The notes: generated by a model not told the origin, from the sequence alone. 64,000 bases of DNA from Paenibacillus paridis (GCF_006345825.1 NZ_VCIX01000070.1:10556-74555), one strand, 5' to 3'. Shown: positions 23,761 through 33,349, counted from the first letter of the stretch. A program made the numbers and translations.

Positions 23761-24576
23761 ATGGGACATTACATTGAGGTTGAGAAAAATGTAAGACTAT
23801 ACGTTGAGGATATCGGCTCCGGGCCCCCTGTTATTTTCCTGCATGGCTGGCCGCTAAGCAGCCGGATGTTTGAAGCTCAGTTTACTTTGCTCTCCGAGCA
23901 AGGCTATCGCTGCATTGGCATTGACCAGCGCGGCTTCGGCAAATCCTATGCTCCCGCAGGCGGATATGCCTATGACCGGCTTGCCGACGATGTAAAGGCA
24001 GTTATCGATTATTTAAAGCTCGATCAAGCTTATTTGGTCGGCTTCTCCGTAGGAGGCGCCATTGCCGTCCGGTATATGGCAAGGCATGGAGGATACGGCG
24101 TTCGAAAGCTGGCCTTGCTGGGGGCGGCGGCTCCTTCGTTCACGCAGCGTGAACAGTATCCCTACGGTATTACGCAAGAGGAGGCCAATGAACAAATAGC
24201 CGCCACCAAAAACGACCGGCCTCAGATGCTTCGCGACTTTGGAGAAAAGTTTTTGGCCGACTGGCCGGAAAACAAGATCAGCGAGCCTTTTAAGGACTGG
24301 CTGCAAGCATTAGGTCTTGAAGCCTCTGCATGGGGAACCGTCCGCACCTTCGAATCTTTGCGGGATGAGGACTTGCGGGCGGACATGCTGCAGATCAAAG
24401 CTTCCACAACGATCTTTCAAGGCTTGCTAGACACCATTTGCCCGCCGGAATTCGCCAAGCAGCTGCTAAATGGCATTGATGGGTCCACGCTGGTCGAATT
24501 CGAGCATAGCGGACATGGGATACTCTACGATGAGCCGAATCGATTCAATAAAGAGCTGCTGGAGTTTTTAAAATAA
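23761..24576 (+). CDS. Alpha/beta hydrolase, non-haem peroxidase/arylesterase type
   Basis: This 271-residue protein has the HGWPLSSRMFEAQ oxyanion-hole motif, the nucleophile elbow GFSVGG (Ser near residue 97), an Asp in LLDTICPPEFA and the catalytic His in HSGHGI. This set is typical of the cofactor-free haloperoxidase/arylesterase subfamily of alpha/beta hydrolases. The physiological substrate is unknown. It is a single gene on the plus strand with GAGAGGAGAG in front of the ATG and a hairpin after the stop. Confidence 0.85.
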   Translation: MGHYIEVEKNVRLYVEDIGSGPPVIFLHGWPLSSRMFEAQFTLLSEQGYRCIGIDQRGFGKSYAPAGGYAYDRLADDVKAVIDYLKLDQAYLVGFSVGGAIAVRYMARHGGYGVRKLALLGAAAPSFTQREQYPYGITQEEANEQIAATKNDRPQMLRDFGEKFLADWPENKISEPFKDWLQALGLEASAWGTVRTFESLRDEDLRADMLQIKASTTIFQGLLDTICPPEFAKQLLNGIDGSTLVEFEHSGHGILYDEPNRFNKELLEFLK

Positions 24577-24587
24577 AAAAGAAGCTA

Positions 24588-24630
24588 GGGGTTGTCCGTT
24601 AAGCAGCAGAAGCTGCTGCAGGATAACCCT
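24588..24630. terminator. Hairpin between convergent genes
   Basis: GGGTTGTCC pairs with GGATAACCC around an inner GCAGCAG/CTGCTGC stem, 12 bases after the hydrolase stop. The plus strand has only GTTTGG after the stem; the minus strand has T6 eight bases later. Confidence 0.55.
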
Positions 24631-24656
24631 GTTTGGTATCTAGCCAGAAGAAGCAG

Positions 24657-25289
24657 TCACCCCTCCGCTTGCTCCTTATGATACTTGTTTAATAAGAAAT
24701 GAAAACGTTGAAAATCGCTGGAGAGCACTTTTATTTTTCTTTTCAGCCTCAGCCTTTTTTTGTGATCCTGCTCGCCATCCATATACAAATCAATATTTTT
24801 GTCCAGCTTCTCGCGCAGCGTAAGGATAATGCCTATCGCAATATGCGATCGCTCCATCTCCTGTAAATCCGCTGCAAGAGCCTCTCCGAGATGATCCAGC
24901 GTTTGCTGCTGGCTCTGCCATGTTTTTTCCAGCATCAGTTCATCCGGCGTAAAGTCCTCCCGGTAATCCTGCCCAGGAATCTGATCCCAGAACATGTACC
25001 AGCCCTCTAACTGTCCAACCTCATATAATAAATATTTATGAAAGCCGCATAACCAAGCCGTGCAGCTCGTATTTCGCAGTTGACAGCCTACCCCGTCAAG
25101 CAAGTTTCGGCAACCATTGCAGCATGAGCCGCTGTTTGCAATGCAAACCTTGCAGATATGATTTGCCCCAAGCTCGCTTAAAACCATCAGGCCGCTCTTA
25201 ATCACGTCCGCCTTGCTCACCTTTTCAGGAGGATGAGTAGTTGTCCACGGGGACTTGTCCCTTCGCTCATCAAGCGTAGTATCGGGCAT
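24657..25289 (-). CDS. Unknown cysteine-rich protein
   Basis: This 210-residue soluble protein has eight cysteines between residues 46 and 81, arranged C-x2-C-x6-CC-x2-C-x8-C-x6-C-x4-C, followed by a long mainly helical part ending in a basic segment (KKRLRLKRKIKVL). The cysteine cluster could bind a metal or an iron-sulfur cluster. No signal peptide or membrane helix is present. The ATG is behind AAGGAGG. I do not recognise the family; the genes on both sides give no clue to its role. Confidence 0.7.
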   Translation of the reverse strand: MPDTTLDERRDKSPWTTTHPPEKVSKADVIKSGLMVLSELGANHICKVCIANSGSCCNGCRNLLDGVGCQLRNTSCTAWLCGFHKYLLYEVGQLEGWYMFWDQIPGQDYREDFTPDELMLEKTWQSQQQTLDHLGEALAADLQEMERSHIAIGIILTLREKLDKNIDLYMDGEQDHKKRLRLKRKIKVLSSDFQRFHFLLNKYHKEQAEG

Positions 25290-25436
25290 ATGGGCACGCC
25301 CTCCTTAACATTTTAAATATGGTTAAAGTATACCCTAACCTGGGATGACTGTCATTTTAACGCAAAGAAGGCTGCCCGCAGAATAAATGCTATTCTGAAC
25401 AGGCCGCCCCGTAAAAGCTATTGCTATGCTACAAAG

Positions 25437-25967
25437 CTACCAGGCGTTTACCCCAAGCTTCTCAATCGTTTCCCTGATAAATGCAGGCTCGTCCTCCGGT
25501 GAACGCGACGTAATCAAATTACGGTCAACGACAACCTCTTTGTCGACAAACTTCCCGCCCGCAGCTTCAATTTCCGTTGAAAGGCCAGGATATGAAGTCA
25601 ACGTGCGACCCTTTAGCAGGCCGGCTGCCTCCAAAATTTGCGGACCGTGGCAGATCGCTGCAATCGTCGTGCCTGCCTCATCTGCTTCCTTTACGAAGGC
25701 TTGTACCTTCGTATTATCCATCAAATGAGAGGGGGACTTGCCACCCGGAATAATGATGGCGGAATAGTCATCCGCATTGGCCTCATCGATGCCTAGATGG
25801 GAGGTGTACGTAATCGTTCCTTGCTTGCCCGTCAGTTTTTCATTGCTATTCAGGCTAATGATGACCGCTTCATGACCATTTTTCACCATTTCATCATATG
25901 GATTTTTCATCTCGGAATCTTCAAAATCGTTAGCTAGTAGAAAAGCGACTTTTTTCGCTTGCGTCAT
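25437..25967 (-). CDS. DJ-1/PfpI family protein, YfkM-like
   Basis: This 176-residue protein has the DJ-1/PfpI fold with the nucleophile Cys 106 in AAICHGPQIL followed by His 107, and the conserved GGKSPSHL loop. It resembles general stress protein 18 (YfkM) of B. subtilis. Family members have been described as proteases, chaperones or glyoxalase/deglycase enzymes; the actual activity here is open. The frame can start with TTG at 25994, but ATG at 25967 has AGGAG ten bases upstream and is preferred. Confidence 0.88.
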   Translation of the reverse strand: MTQAKKVAFLLANDFEDSEMKNPYDEMVKNGHEAVIISLNSNEKLTGKQGTITYTSHLGIDEANADDYSAIIIPGGKSPSHLMDNTKVQAFVKEADEAGTTIAAICHGPQILEAAGLLKGRTLTSYPGLSTEIEAAGGKFVDKEVVVDRNLITSRSPEDEPAFIRETIEKLGVNAW

Positions 25968-26032
25968 ATTTTGCACACTCCTCTCGATATTCAAACCCTA
26001 CCTTACTATACCCAAAAGGTAACCGTTTGAAG

Positions 26033-26198
26033 CATCGTCACTTGGCTGCCCTTCATAGATACGCTGGTGAAAACCTTTGTCGCCCTACGCTACGACAAAG
26101 ACTATTTTGACGTGGTGCGGTTGCTGGACAATAAGAAGAGATTACGGGACTATGTTTATAAAATAGGAAAAGGAGTCCAATGCGGACTCCTTTTCTGA
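26033..26198 (+). pseudogene. Possible remnant of an unidentified gene
   Basis: The plus strand holds an open stretch of about 54 codons without a good start, reading WLPFIDTLVKTFVALRY and later DVVRLLDNKKRLRDYVYKIG, which looks protein-like. It begins right after a stop and ends within the terminator of the DUF4132 gene. It may be the tail of a lost gene, or chance. Confidence 0.25.
26168..26194. terminator. Terminator after the DUF4132 gene
   Basis: AAAAGGAGTCC, five-base loop, GGACTCCTTTT: a symmetric stem flanked by A4 and T4, nine bases after the stop of the minus-strand gene. Confidence 0.85.
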
Positions 26199-26202
26199 AT
26201 AA

Positions 26203-29200
26203 TTAAGCTTGCAGCTGAGCTAAAATTTGCGGGTCCTTCAGCTTAGTATCCTGTGCTAGCAGCACAATTTTGGACAAAATCTCTGCTGTCTTCGGATCTT
26301 CATCCATAAAGGGCAGGAACAGCTTCCCTCTATGCTGCGAATGAACCGGAATGATGGCGAGCGCCCCCTTGGCTTGCTTATAAACGCTGCCGCTTCCCAG
26401 ATGGACGCTGTATTCCCCAAGCTTCCCGGCGATCAAGGCATGATTGCCTTCCAAGCGGACGTTGTCAATCTTCAGTAAGCGCAGCGATTCACGCACGATC
26501 GCTCCACGCATGCCGATCGTGGTCAGGCTCGCTTCAGGATCGACGCCGCCAACATGGGCTACGCTCACGACCAGATCAACATCTCGCATCACTTCGGAGA
26601 AAACGAGACTTGGAACCTCGGCAATATCGAGTCCCTTCATCGTCACTCGATCGAAGAAACGTACCGTTTCAAGCGTTGGGCTCTCAACATCGGAAGGAGA
26701 GAACCAATCCGCTAAGGCGTATATATTCGCAATGACATTCTGTTTGTAATAGACCTTTTGCAAGCCCTCCTCGTAGCTGACCGTCCATTTACGGCCTTTG
26801 AGCAAACTGACGGTCTTGCGAGGCTGTACCTGATGCCCCGCATAGCGGCGCGACAACGATCCGCTCGCAAGCTCATCCTCGCTAGGCAAATATAGCTCTC
26901 TAAATATTTGCTTAAAGGGCTGCTTTTGCTGCCTGTCAAACAAATCCTTCTGATAGTAGCTCCAATCGCCGCTTTCATATAAATGAAGCGGGTGAGCAAT
27001 GATTAGCTGATCGCTCTCTTTCATTTGGTAAGGAGCGTCATGCGCACCGTTTAGCCTTCCCTCTTCAAAATAACCCAAATGCTCATTTACTTTAAATACA
27101 AGAATACGAACTAAAGGCGACAGCACCGGATTTTGCGCTAGTTTGCCGATCTCCTGCAGCGTGAAGCTGCTTCCTGCCTCCATCGAGCGTTCCAGCTCTG
27201 CCCGTGCTCTTCTGTACTGGTCCGTCAGCTCGGTCTTGGTTTCCTTAAGCGCTGCAATGTACTCATGCTTCTTGTAAGCAGTCGGCACTGCCTTTAATAC
27301 CTTGCCTTGCTTCTGAACCTGGATCTCGGTCTTGCCAGCCTCGTCAATAACCAGTTGAACCGTTACAGCGTCATCCAACGGATGCGGCTCGAAATAGTGA
27401 AGGAGCTCCTCCAGCTTCTTGCTCTCCATATCCCAGGTTAAGCGGATCACATCGGCATAACCCGCATTGCGCGCCAAATTATCCAGCGCTATGCTGGACG
27501 TCTTCTCCTCGCTTGCCCTACGCTGGGCGCCAAATGCCTTGCTCTCCTTCAGGAAGCGCTGAATAAAGGAATAACGCTCCAGCACGTCGCGTGACTGCTC
27601 TCCATCCGCAGCCAAAGGCAGCAGGCTGTAGCTTAACAAATGATCCTTGTTTCGTTTCTCGGCAATCGAGCCCTGAAGCTCCTCTAAGCTGAGCTTGCCT
27701 AGCACTGCATCGGCAAACAGCTGCGAACGCCTATGGTTCGATCCCGCAGAAATATATTTTGCGCATTGGTACAGTACGCCAAAGCGCTCTACCCCAAGCT
27801 CCTCATAGGCTTGCCGGAACCATTCAATATCGAAGGCGCCATCATTGAAGTCCTGCGGTGCAATCGGCGAATAATGCGCTACGACGGTCTCCTTTTCGGC
27901 TGAGAAGGATTCATTGATATGCGCATGAAAATACCAAGCCGCGCTGCGCAGGCCGCTCCATCCTAAGTAACTTGAGATGAGATCTACCCATTGCGGTGCA
28001 TACATCGCAGCCTCAAGCAAGCGGGACTCCGCAATGTTGCGGGACTGCAGCAGCTCTCGCAGCAGCACCTCGTCCTCTCCTTTGCGAGGATGGCATACCT
28101 TCAACAGGTGGCTAAAGGTTTCCTTCTTCGTTACGTCTTTGCCATAACCATAAATGTAACCCCGAACGAACGACTCTTTATCCAGCCCTTCCAATATGGC
28201 GATCAAGTAATTCATACCCTCTAGATATCGAATGCTTGTAGCTAGATTCGTAACCTCGGTGGCCAGATCTCCCCTGCTTAGCTCAATCTCCAATATTCGC
28301 TCAACGACTCGATCTTTGTACTGGCTCAAGTTCGGATAAAGCTCAAGCAGCTTGCTTTGCGGACTCGTCAGCTCCCTGATCCGGTTGCTGCTGCCTTGCC
28401 TTCCGATATACTCCCTTAGCAGCTCATTCTCATCAATAAGCCCCAGTTCGAGTGCCCGAGCAAAGTCGCTGGCATTCAAATGGTGAGATTCATAACGGCT
28501 CATTTCGTACAATTGGTAGTAAGCTTTGAAATAAGCCTTAAATGACTCGTCATCGTGCATGCTCGAACGTACCCATTCCCTCCAGAAGTCGGTATACAAT
28601 TCCAGAAGCTCGCTTTCCTCGTATACACGGTCGGCTGGGAAGCATTGCATCATCAAGCCCAGGATATGGTTCGAGATTTCAAATAGCTCCGGCTTTGCGC
28701 ATTCTTCCAAATAAGCGCTGATCAGTTCATACACCTGTCTCTGATAAGGAACATTTTCGGTCAAGGCATTGGTCTCGCGCAGAACATCCATCGGATACAG
28801 CTGATCCAGCAGTTCCTTGCGCCAGCCCTCCGGCGGCTCGTAGGTAGATGCCCGCCAGTGCTCCAGCTCTCCGTAATAATAGCGGGACAGCGTCTGGGCT
28901 CTACGGTAAAAGTGAAGCTGCAGCAGTTCCGGCGCCCCAAATCCGCTATCCTCCAAATAGGTCTCCCACACCTGCGTTAAAGGATATCTTGCCAATACGG
29001 GAGTATTGTCTTCCTCCTCGTAACGCCATTTGAAGCTCGTTAGCCGAGCTCCTACAAGAAGGGATTCCTTAGCGCCTGAATAATCCGTTACTTCGTATTC
29101 ATGCTCACGGTGCAGATGAACAAGATCGGAGAGCCCTTTAACAAACTCATTGATTTGTTCGAGGCTCAGGTTAAAATAGCCTCTTGCCTCCTGAAGAGCG

Positions 29201-31149
29201 GAGAGCGGCAGCTGCTCTCTCTCCGACAGCTCTCCCGTTCCAAGCGCAGGGTCGAATAAACCAAAACCGTTGCTGAGCGTATAGGTTTCCTTTTGCTTGA
29301 GCTTTGCAATTAACAAGCGTTCCTTTTCGGTTGGCTCCGCAATGGAATCTACGTTATCCTGCAAGGCTTCAGAAAGCCCTGCGTGTGAGGGCTCATCCTT
29401 CATCTCCGTCAGAAGCTCAAGTGCAGCCAGGCGCTGAAGCTCGTTGCGGCTCTTAAGAAGAAGCGAGAGGACCGCTTCCAGCTGCCTTGCCGGCTGCTGC
29501 AGTAGCAAACCAATGGCTCCTTGACGCAGCGACCCTGTTTTTAGCTTCAGGAGAGCAGAGACCGCTTCGATCTCATCGTCATTCAGCTCCAGATGGGCAG
29601 CCTTCCGAATGGCAATCTCTCGGTTGCTCATGCTTTTGTCTGACAAACTGTCGATCAGGAAATTACGCTGTGCCTCGTTCGCCGGATCATTCATAAAATA
29701 GTTTAGCAGCTCGGACCTGCTGTCTGGGCTGAGCGTATCTTTTAATCCGATCAGCTCTGCAATCCATTCCGCATCCATATCATAGGCCGTCAAATAAAGC
29801 AGCTTGCGAACGATCATTTCGGTTGAATACGTGTAGCCGAGCCAATCAAATACGCTGGACTTGGCCGTAACCTCCTTCGAGGGCATGCCGCTGAGGAGCA
29901 GCCTGAACTGCTCAAACTGCGTTTTTCTCACAGCTTTGTCACCCAGCAGCACCGACGGCTTCAGCTCCAATAAGCGCTCATGCTTGCCGTTTAAGCTCTC
30001 CCAGCGATAGGAATAATCGAACGTGTAGTTAGAGACGACCCAATATTGCAGCTCCTTGTTCGTCTCTCCAAGCCAGTTTTGAGCGATTGAGAAACGGGCA
30101 TCGTCATTCTGGCTTTGCGCCAGCATATATTGCGCCGCAATCTTGCGATAATCGTCGTTGCTCTCCATAATCAGATTGATTTTATCGTAAAGAAGCTTCT
30201 CTTCCTTCACTGCAATCGCCCAAAGGCTGATAAACAGCTCATTCACGTTGCTGCTCTCCAGTCCCTTCTCCACAACAGCTGGATCGGCAAGACACTGGGC
30301 AGCAAACGTTATCACCTGTTTAGTCACGCGCGCGTTAGCGGCCTCCAGCCCGAGTCCGGTCCATACATCAACCGCTCTGACAACCGAGCTATAACGGATC
30401 AAATCATGCTCGGTCACAACCTCCAGCATGTACTTCATCGCCTCAACGGTTCCCTCATCCATCGCTTCCACGATACTTTGGCGAAGCCCCTCCTGCAGCC
30501 TGGCAGCAACAAGCAGCTCCCCGATCATCCGGTAGGCTTCTGTGCTATGGCTGAGGAAAATGCCTGTAATCATGCTGCGCGCCAGGAGCGCGGTATTGTT
30601 ATCGCCATGAATAATATCCTTTAAAGCCTCCAAAATGGCTTCATTTCCGTCATCAATGCCATAGGCGATCGTATCGGCAATAGCGGTAGCCGGAAATTGG
30701 TATTCATTTTGCGCCATATAGCCAGGCTTCGTTAGATATTCAACAACCGAGAAATCGCGGGCATTCAAATGGAACAAGGAAATCATTTTCGTCAGCAAAC
30801 GGTCCAAATGCAGCCTCTGTTCCTTCGTTCGAAACGGCCTGCGCGCATAACCGCTGCTATAAGGATATTCCGTCGCATGCTCAGCCATATAACGGAATAC
30901 ATGGGCGTATGACGGGTCAAGCAGCTCCGCTGCGATGTCAACTAGCGGCTCGAACAGCTGCTGCTCCTGCTCCGAAGCCAATGTCAGAAGCTGCTCCTTA
31001 ATGCCTGTGCTGATCTCGTAATCGTTATATCCTCTCTCACCAAGAGTCACGAGCAGCAAAGCGAGCTGCTTATGGGAATCGGAAAGCACAAGTCCGTTCA
31101 CCTTGTCTTTCATGCTTTGAAAGTACTGTTTTTGTTCTCCTCTATCCAT
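26203..31149 (-). CDS. DUF4132 domain-containing protein (MolR/YehI type)
   Basis: This very large protein (1648 residues) is mainly helical for its first 1350 residues, with HEAT-like repeats around residues 470-620 (for example SNREIAIRKAAHLELNDDEI, TGSLRQGAIGLLLQQPARQ). The C-terminal 250 residues are the DUF4132 domain: RRYAGHQVQPRKTVSLLKGR, IYALADWFSPSDVESPTLET and VPSLVFSEVMRDVDLVVS. Family members include E. coli YehI/MolR; their activity is not established. There is no signal peptide or membrane helix. A small partner gene lies 24 bases upstream, and the STM4011-4015 operon lies further upstream on the same strand. The start has GGAGG seven bases in front. Confidence 0.85.
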   Translation of the reverse strand: MDRGEQKQYFQSMKDKVNGLVLSDSHKQLALLLVTLGERGYNDYEISTGIKEQLLTLASEQEQQLFEPLVDIAAELLDPSYAHVFRYMAEHATEYPYSSGYARRPFRTKEQRLHLDRLLTKMISLFHLNARDFSVVEYLTKPGYMAQNEYQFPATAIADTIAYGIDDGNEAILEALKDIIHGDNNTALLARSMITGIFLSHSTEAYRMIGELLVAARLQEGLRQSIVEAMDEGTVEAMKYMLEVVTEHDLIRYSSVVRAVDVWTGLGLEAANARVTKQVITFAAQCLADPAVVEKGLESSNVNELFISLWAIAVKEEKLLYDKINLIMESNDDYRKIAAQYMLAQSQNDDARFSIAQNWLGETNKELQYWVVSNYTFDYSYRWESLNGKHERLLELKPSVLLGDKAVRKTQFEQFRLLLSGMPSKEVTAKSSVFDWLGYTYSTEMIVRKLLYLTAYDMDAEWIAELIGLKDTLSPDSRSELLNYFMNDPANEAQRNFLIDSLSDKSMSNREIAIRKAAHLELNDDEIEAVSALLKLKTGSLRQGAIGLLLQQPARQLEAVLSLLLKSRNELQRLAALELLTEMKDEPSHAGLSEALQDNVDSIAEPTEKERLLIAKLKQKETYTLSNGFGLFDPALGTGELSEREQLPLSALQEARGYFNLSLEQINEFVKGLSDLVHLHREHEYEVTDYSGAKESLLVGARLTSFKWRYEEEDNTPVLARYPLTQVWETYLEDSGFGAPELLQLHFYRRAQTLSRYYYGELEHWRASTYEPPEGWRKELLDQLYPMDVLRETNALTENVPYQRQVYELISAYLEECAKPELFEISNHILGLMMQCFPADRVYEESELLELYTDFWREWVRSSMHDDESFKAYFKAYYQLYEMSRYESHHLNASDFARALELGLIDENELLREYIGRQGSSNRIRELTSPQSKLLELYPNLSQYKDRVVERILEIELSRGDLATEVTNLATSIRYLEGMNYLIAILEGLDKESFVRGYIYGYGKDVTKKETFSHLLKVCHPRKGEDEVLLRELLQSRNIAESRLLEAAMYAPQWVDLISSYLGWSGLRSAAWYFHAHINESFSAEKETVVAHYSPIAPQDFNDGAFDIEWFRQAYEELGVERFGVLYQCAKYISAGSNHRRSQLFADAVLGKLSLEELQGSIAEKRNKDHLLSYSLLPLAADGEQSRDVLERYSFIQRFLKESKAFGAQRRASEEKTSSIALDNLARNAGYADVIRLTWDMESKKLEELLHYFEPHPLDDAVTVQLVIDEAGKTEIQVQKQGKVLKAVPTAYKKHEYIAALKETKTELTDQYRRARAELERSMEAGSSFTLQEIGKLAQNPVLSPLVRILVFKVNEHLGYFEEGRLNGAHDAPYQMKESDQLIIAHPLHLYESGDWSYYQKDLFDRQQKQPFKQIFRELYLPSEDELASGSLSRRYAGHQVQPRKTVSLLKGRKWTVSYEEGLQKVYYKQNVIANIYALADWFSPSDVESPTLETVRFFDRVTMKGLDIAEVPSLVFSEVMRDVDLVVSVAHVGGVDPEASLTTIGMRGAIVRESLRLLKIDNVRLEGNHALIAGKLGEYSVHLGSGSVYKQAKGALAIIPVHSQHRGKLFLPFMDEDPKTAEILSKIVLLAQDTKLKDPQILAQLQA

Positions 31150-31173
31150 TCTCCTGCCTCCTTGGCTTTTCGT

Positions 31174-31596
31174 TTACCACATTCTCCCTGCCAGCATCGT
31201 AAAACGAATAAATGCGATCTCATCGCCTTCTTGCAGCGCAAGCGGCGCATCAAGATTGTCTATTTCGTTTTCCTTGATGAACACCCGGAATAACCCGTCC
31301 TCAAAGGCAAGCAGCGCTGTTGCTGCCGCTTCCTCCTCATCCGCTTTTTTCTCATTATATAGCGTTCCGAAGCCCACCTTGCCGCTCGTACTCTGCAGCT
31401 CGATATCGGCTTTGGTTAGAAAAGGAACAAGCGGCACCTCTGTCTGCCGATCGTTAAACAACCTAACATTCGTCGTAACGATATCTATGATTAAGGAGCG
31501 CAAAGTCGACGGGGCTTCTGATAGCTGCCACGCCAGACGGTCAAGATGGTTTTTTTTCTTGCCTAAGCTTTTAACCGTTATGTAAACCTTGAACAC
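31174..31596 (-). CDS. Small partner of the DUF4132 protein, unknown
   Basis: This 140-residue protein starts with GTG behind GGAGGTG. The N-terminal half has alternating strands and helices (MFKVYITVKSLGKKKNHLDRLAWQ..., SLIIDIVTTNVRLFND). The last 45 residues (DGLFRVFIKENEIDNLDAPL, then LQEGDEIAFIRFTMLAGRMW) resemble the end of a beta-grasp protein of the ThiS/MoaD kind, where a similar GDEVAF strand precedes the C-terminal Gly-Gly; here the ending is AGRMW, so no Gly-Gly tail exists. It lies 24 bases upstream of the DUF4132 gene and is surely cotranscribed. I do not know the family; the beta-grasp comparison is only a visual impression. Confidence 0.65.
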   Translation of the reverse strand: MFKVYITVKSLGKKKNHLDRLAWQLSEAPSTLRSLIIDIVTTNVRLFNDRQTEVPLVPFLTKADIELQSTSGKVGFGTLYNEKKADEEEAAATALLAFEDGLFRVFIKENEIDNLDAPLALQEGDEIAFIRFTMLAGRMW

Positions 31597-32485
31597 CGCT
31601 GCACCTCCAGCTTATTAAGTACAGAATCAAACGATATACGTTGAACAAAAGCTTCTCGTTTTGGTCGCTGCGCGAGTAGATCATTTTATGGGGTCGCGCT
31701 TGCAGCCGAATTCTTAAATTGGCTAAGACATGAAAAGGCAAGAATCTGGCTACTAGGGAGAATAGTTCATTTCTCCAGATCGATCTTCTCGCTTCCCAAA
31801 TCCTTTATTTTCTTCGTTCAACTTATCTATATCTACAAACCCCAGGGAAAGTTGCCCATTTGAAGCTGCTGGGCTAGATTAGGTCTGTTTTTTAGACCTA
31901 CTTCATCGATTTCGGATATTTATGCCCGAATAGATCTAAAAATTAGATCTATTTCTCCAATAACTAACCATATTCAGTCCATTTGGAGCCTCTGAGCTAG
32001 AATAGATCTATTTTTTAGACCAATTTCATCAATTTTGGCTATTTACGCCAGATTAGATCTAAAAATTAGCTCTATTGCTCCAAAACCCAGCCATATCCAG
32101 TCCATTTGGAGCTGCTGGGCTAGTTTAGATCTACTTTTTAGACCTATTTCATCGATTTCGGCTATTTACGCTATATTAGATCTATAAATTAGCTCTATTG
32201 CTCCAAAACCCAGCCATAAGCTGCCCATTTGAAGACGCTGAGGTAGATTGGTTTGAAGAAGGGAGTAGATCCAAGATTTTTTATAGGAGAAATCCCCAAC
32301 TATAAAAGAACTATCATTGAGCGACTTTATGCCCGTATGGAAACCTGCTTGAGAAACTCATGAATTGTAAAATCAATAGTTGAACTTATTTAATACCCTG
32401 ATGAGAGTAGAGCCCCGTCACTTAGCACCGAAAAAGAAGCTGCCGCAAGCATGCAGAAGGAGCTCCTTCTTCATTGCCATGTCCA
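31597..32485. other. 889-base noncoding stretch inside the minus-strand cluster
   Basis: No coding frame is convincing here. The first 230 bases hold the upstream region of the small DUF4132-partner gene, the middle holds a 123-bp tandem repeat array, and the last 220 bases hold nothing I recognise. Confidence 0.7.
31830..32260. repeat. 123-bp tandem repeat array, about 3.5 units
   Basis: Three full units start at 31858, 31981 and 32104 and a decaying fourth at 32227, each exactly 123 bp apart; the tail of an earlier unit is visible from 31830. Units are roughly 80-90 percent alike. Each contains two short stem-loops built on TAGATCTA or TAGGTCT, for example TAGGTCT–loop–AGACCTA, and in the third unit the change leaves a G·U pair in minus-strand RNA. 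TTTGGAGC and GCTCCAAA at the unit borders could form a third stem between adjacent units. Confidence 0.88.
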
Positions 32486-33349
32486 TTAGCGGGCGTAGCC
32501 GGCCGGAATCCTCTCCAGCATACTGCTGCCGTAAAGCTTGTTCAGCTCCAGCTGCGGCATATGAATGTAACCGATATAGCAGCCACACGCCTTCATCCCG
32601 CAGGGACGGTCCGCCGTTAGCCCTTCCAGACCATCACGATAAAGATGCCCAATGATTCTGCGGTCGCTGTAGCAGCGCTTGACGATGCCCGCTCCCTGCA
32701 CATAAAAAACGTTTGAGCCTGCTCCGCAAGCTTTGCCGAGGCTCTCATAATCAGGCACATTCAACTGGAAGTGCGGGTCAATTTGTGTTAAATAGTCCTT
32801 TTCTTCCTCCGTATAATACGCTTTGCGGTCCTTAAAGGCATTAACCCACAGATAAACATCGTCCGGGAGCGCCTTCCGCAGCTCACCAATCGCGTCGAAC
32901 GCGCTACGGATACCGACTGATCCCACGCTAAACGGAATTCGCTGCTCATAAAGCGTCATGCATTGGCGCAGAAAATTTGCTTCGCTCGTTTGCCCGGGAT
33001 GGTAGGTCACCCAAAAGGCAGCTTTCTCCCTTACAAGCTGCCGCGTCCAGTCCAGCTTCACCGATAGGTTCGTTTGTACCGCCACCTTATCCACATGCGG
33101 CAAGCCAGACAGTTCCACCATCGCGTCACGATACCAACGATGAACGAGCGCTTCCCCGTAAGGGTTGAAAAATATCGAGAGCCGGTGGCCCGCAGACTCC
33201 TGCACGCGAACCCAGCTCATGAAATCTTCCAGCTGCCGCTTATCCTTTGCAAGCGTTGCTTTGCTGTCCGTCGTCTTGCTAAAGGGACAATACGGGCAAT
33301 CGTAATTACAGGATGACAATGCGCCGCGATAATAAAGAGTCGCCTTCAT
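32486..33349 (-). CDS. Radical SAM protein, STM4011 family
   Basis: This 287-residue protein has the radical SAM cluster motif CNYDCPYC (residues 14-21) close to the N-terminus and a GEALVHRWY segment in the GGE-motif region. In the C-terminal part at least five more cysteines occur (GKACGAGS, VKRCYSD, PCGMKACGCYIGY), which suggests an auxiliary cluster as in SPASM/Twitch-type enzymes. The placeholder family name STM4011 comes from the Salmonella gene set with the same order; no reaction is known to me. It overlaps the next radical SAM gene by four bases and is the last gene of the five-gene operon. Confidence 0.82.
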   Translation of the reverse strand: MKATLYYRGALSSCNYDCPYCPFSKTTDSKATLAKDKRQLEDFMSWVRVQESAGHRLSIFFNPYGEALVHRWYRDAMVELSGLPHVDKVAVQTNLSVKLDWTRQLVREKAAFWVTYHPGQTSEANFLRQCMTLYEQRIPFSVGSVGIRSAFDAIGELRKALPDDVYLWVNAFKDRKAYYTEEEKDYLTQIDPHFQLNVPDYESLGKACGAGSNVFYVQGAGIVKRCYSDRRIIGHLYRDGLEGLTADRPCGMKACGCYIGYIHMPQLELNKLYGSSMLERIPAGYAR

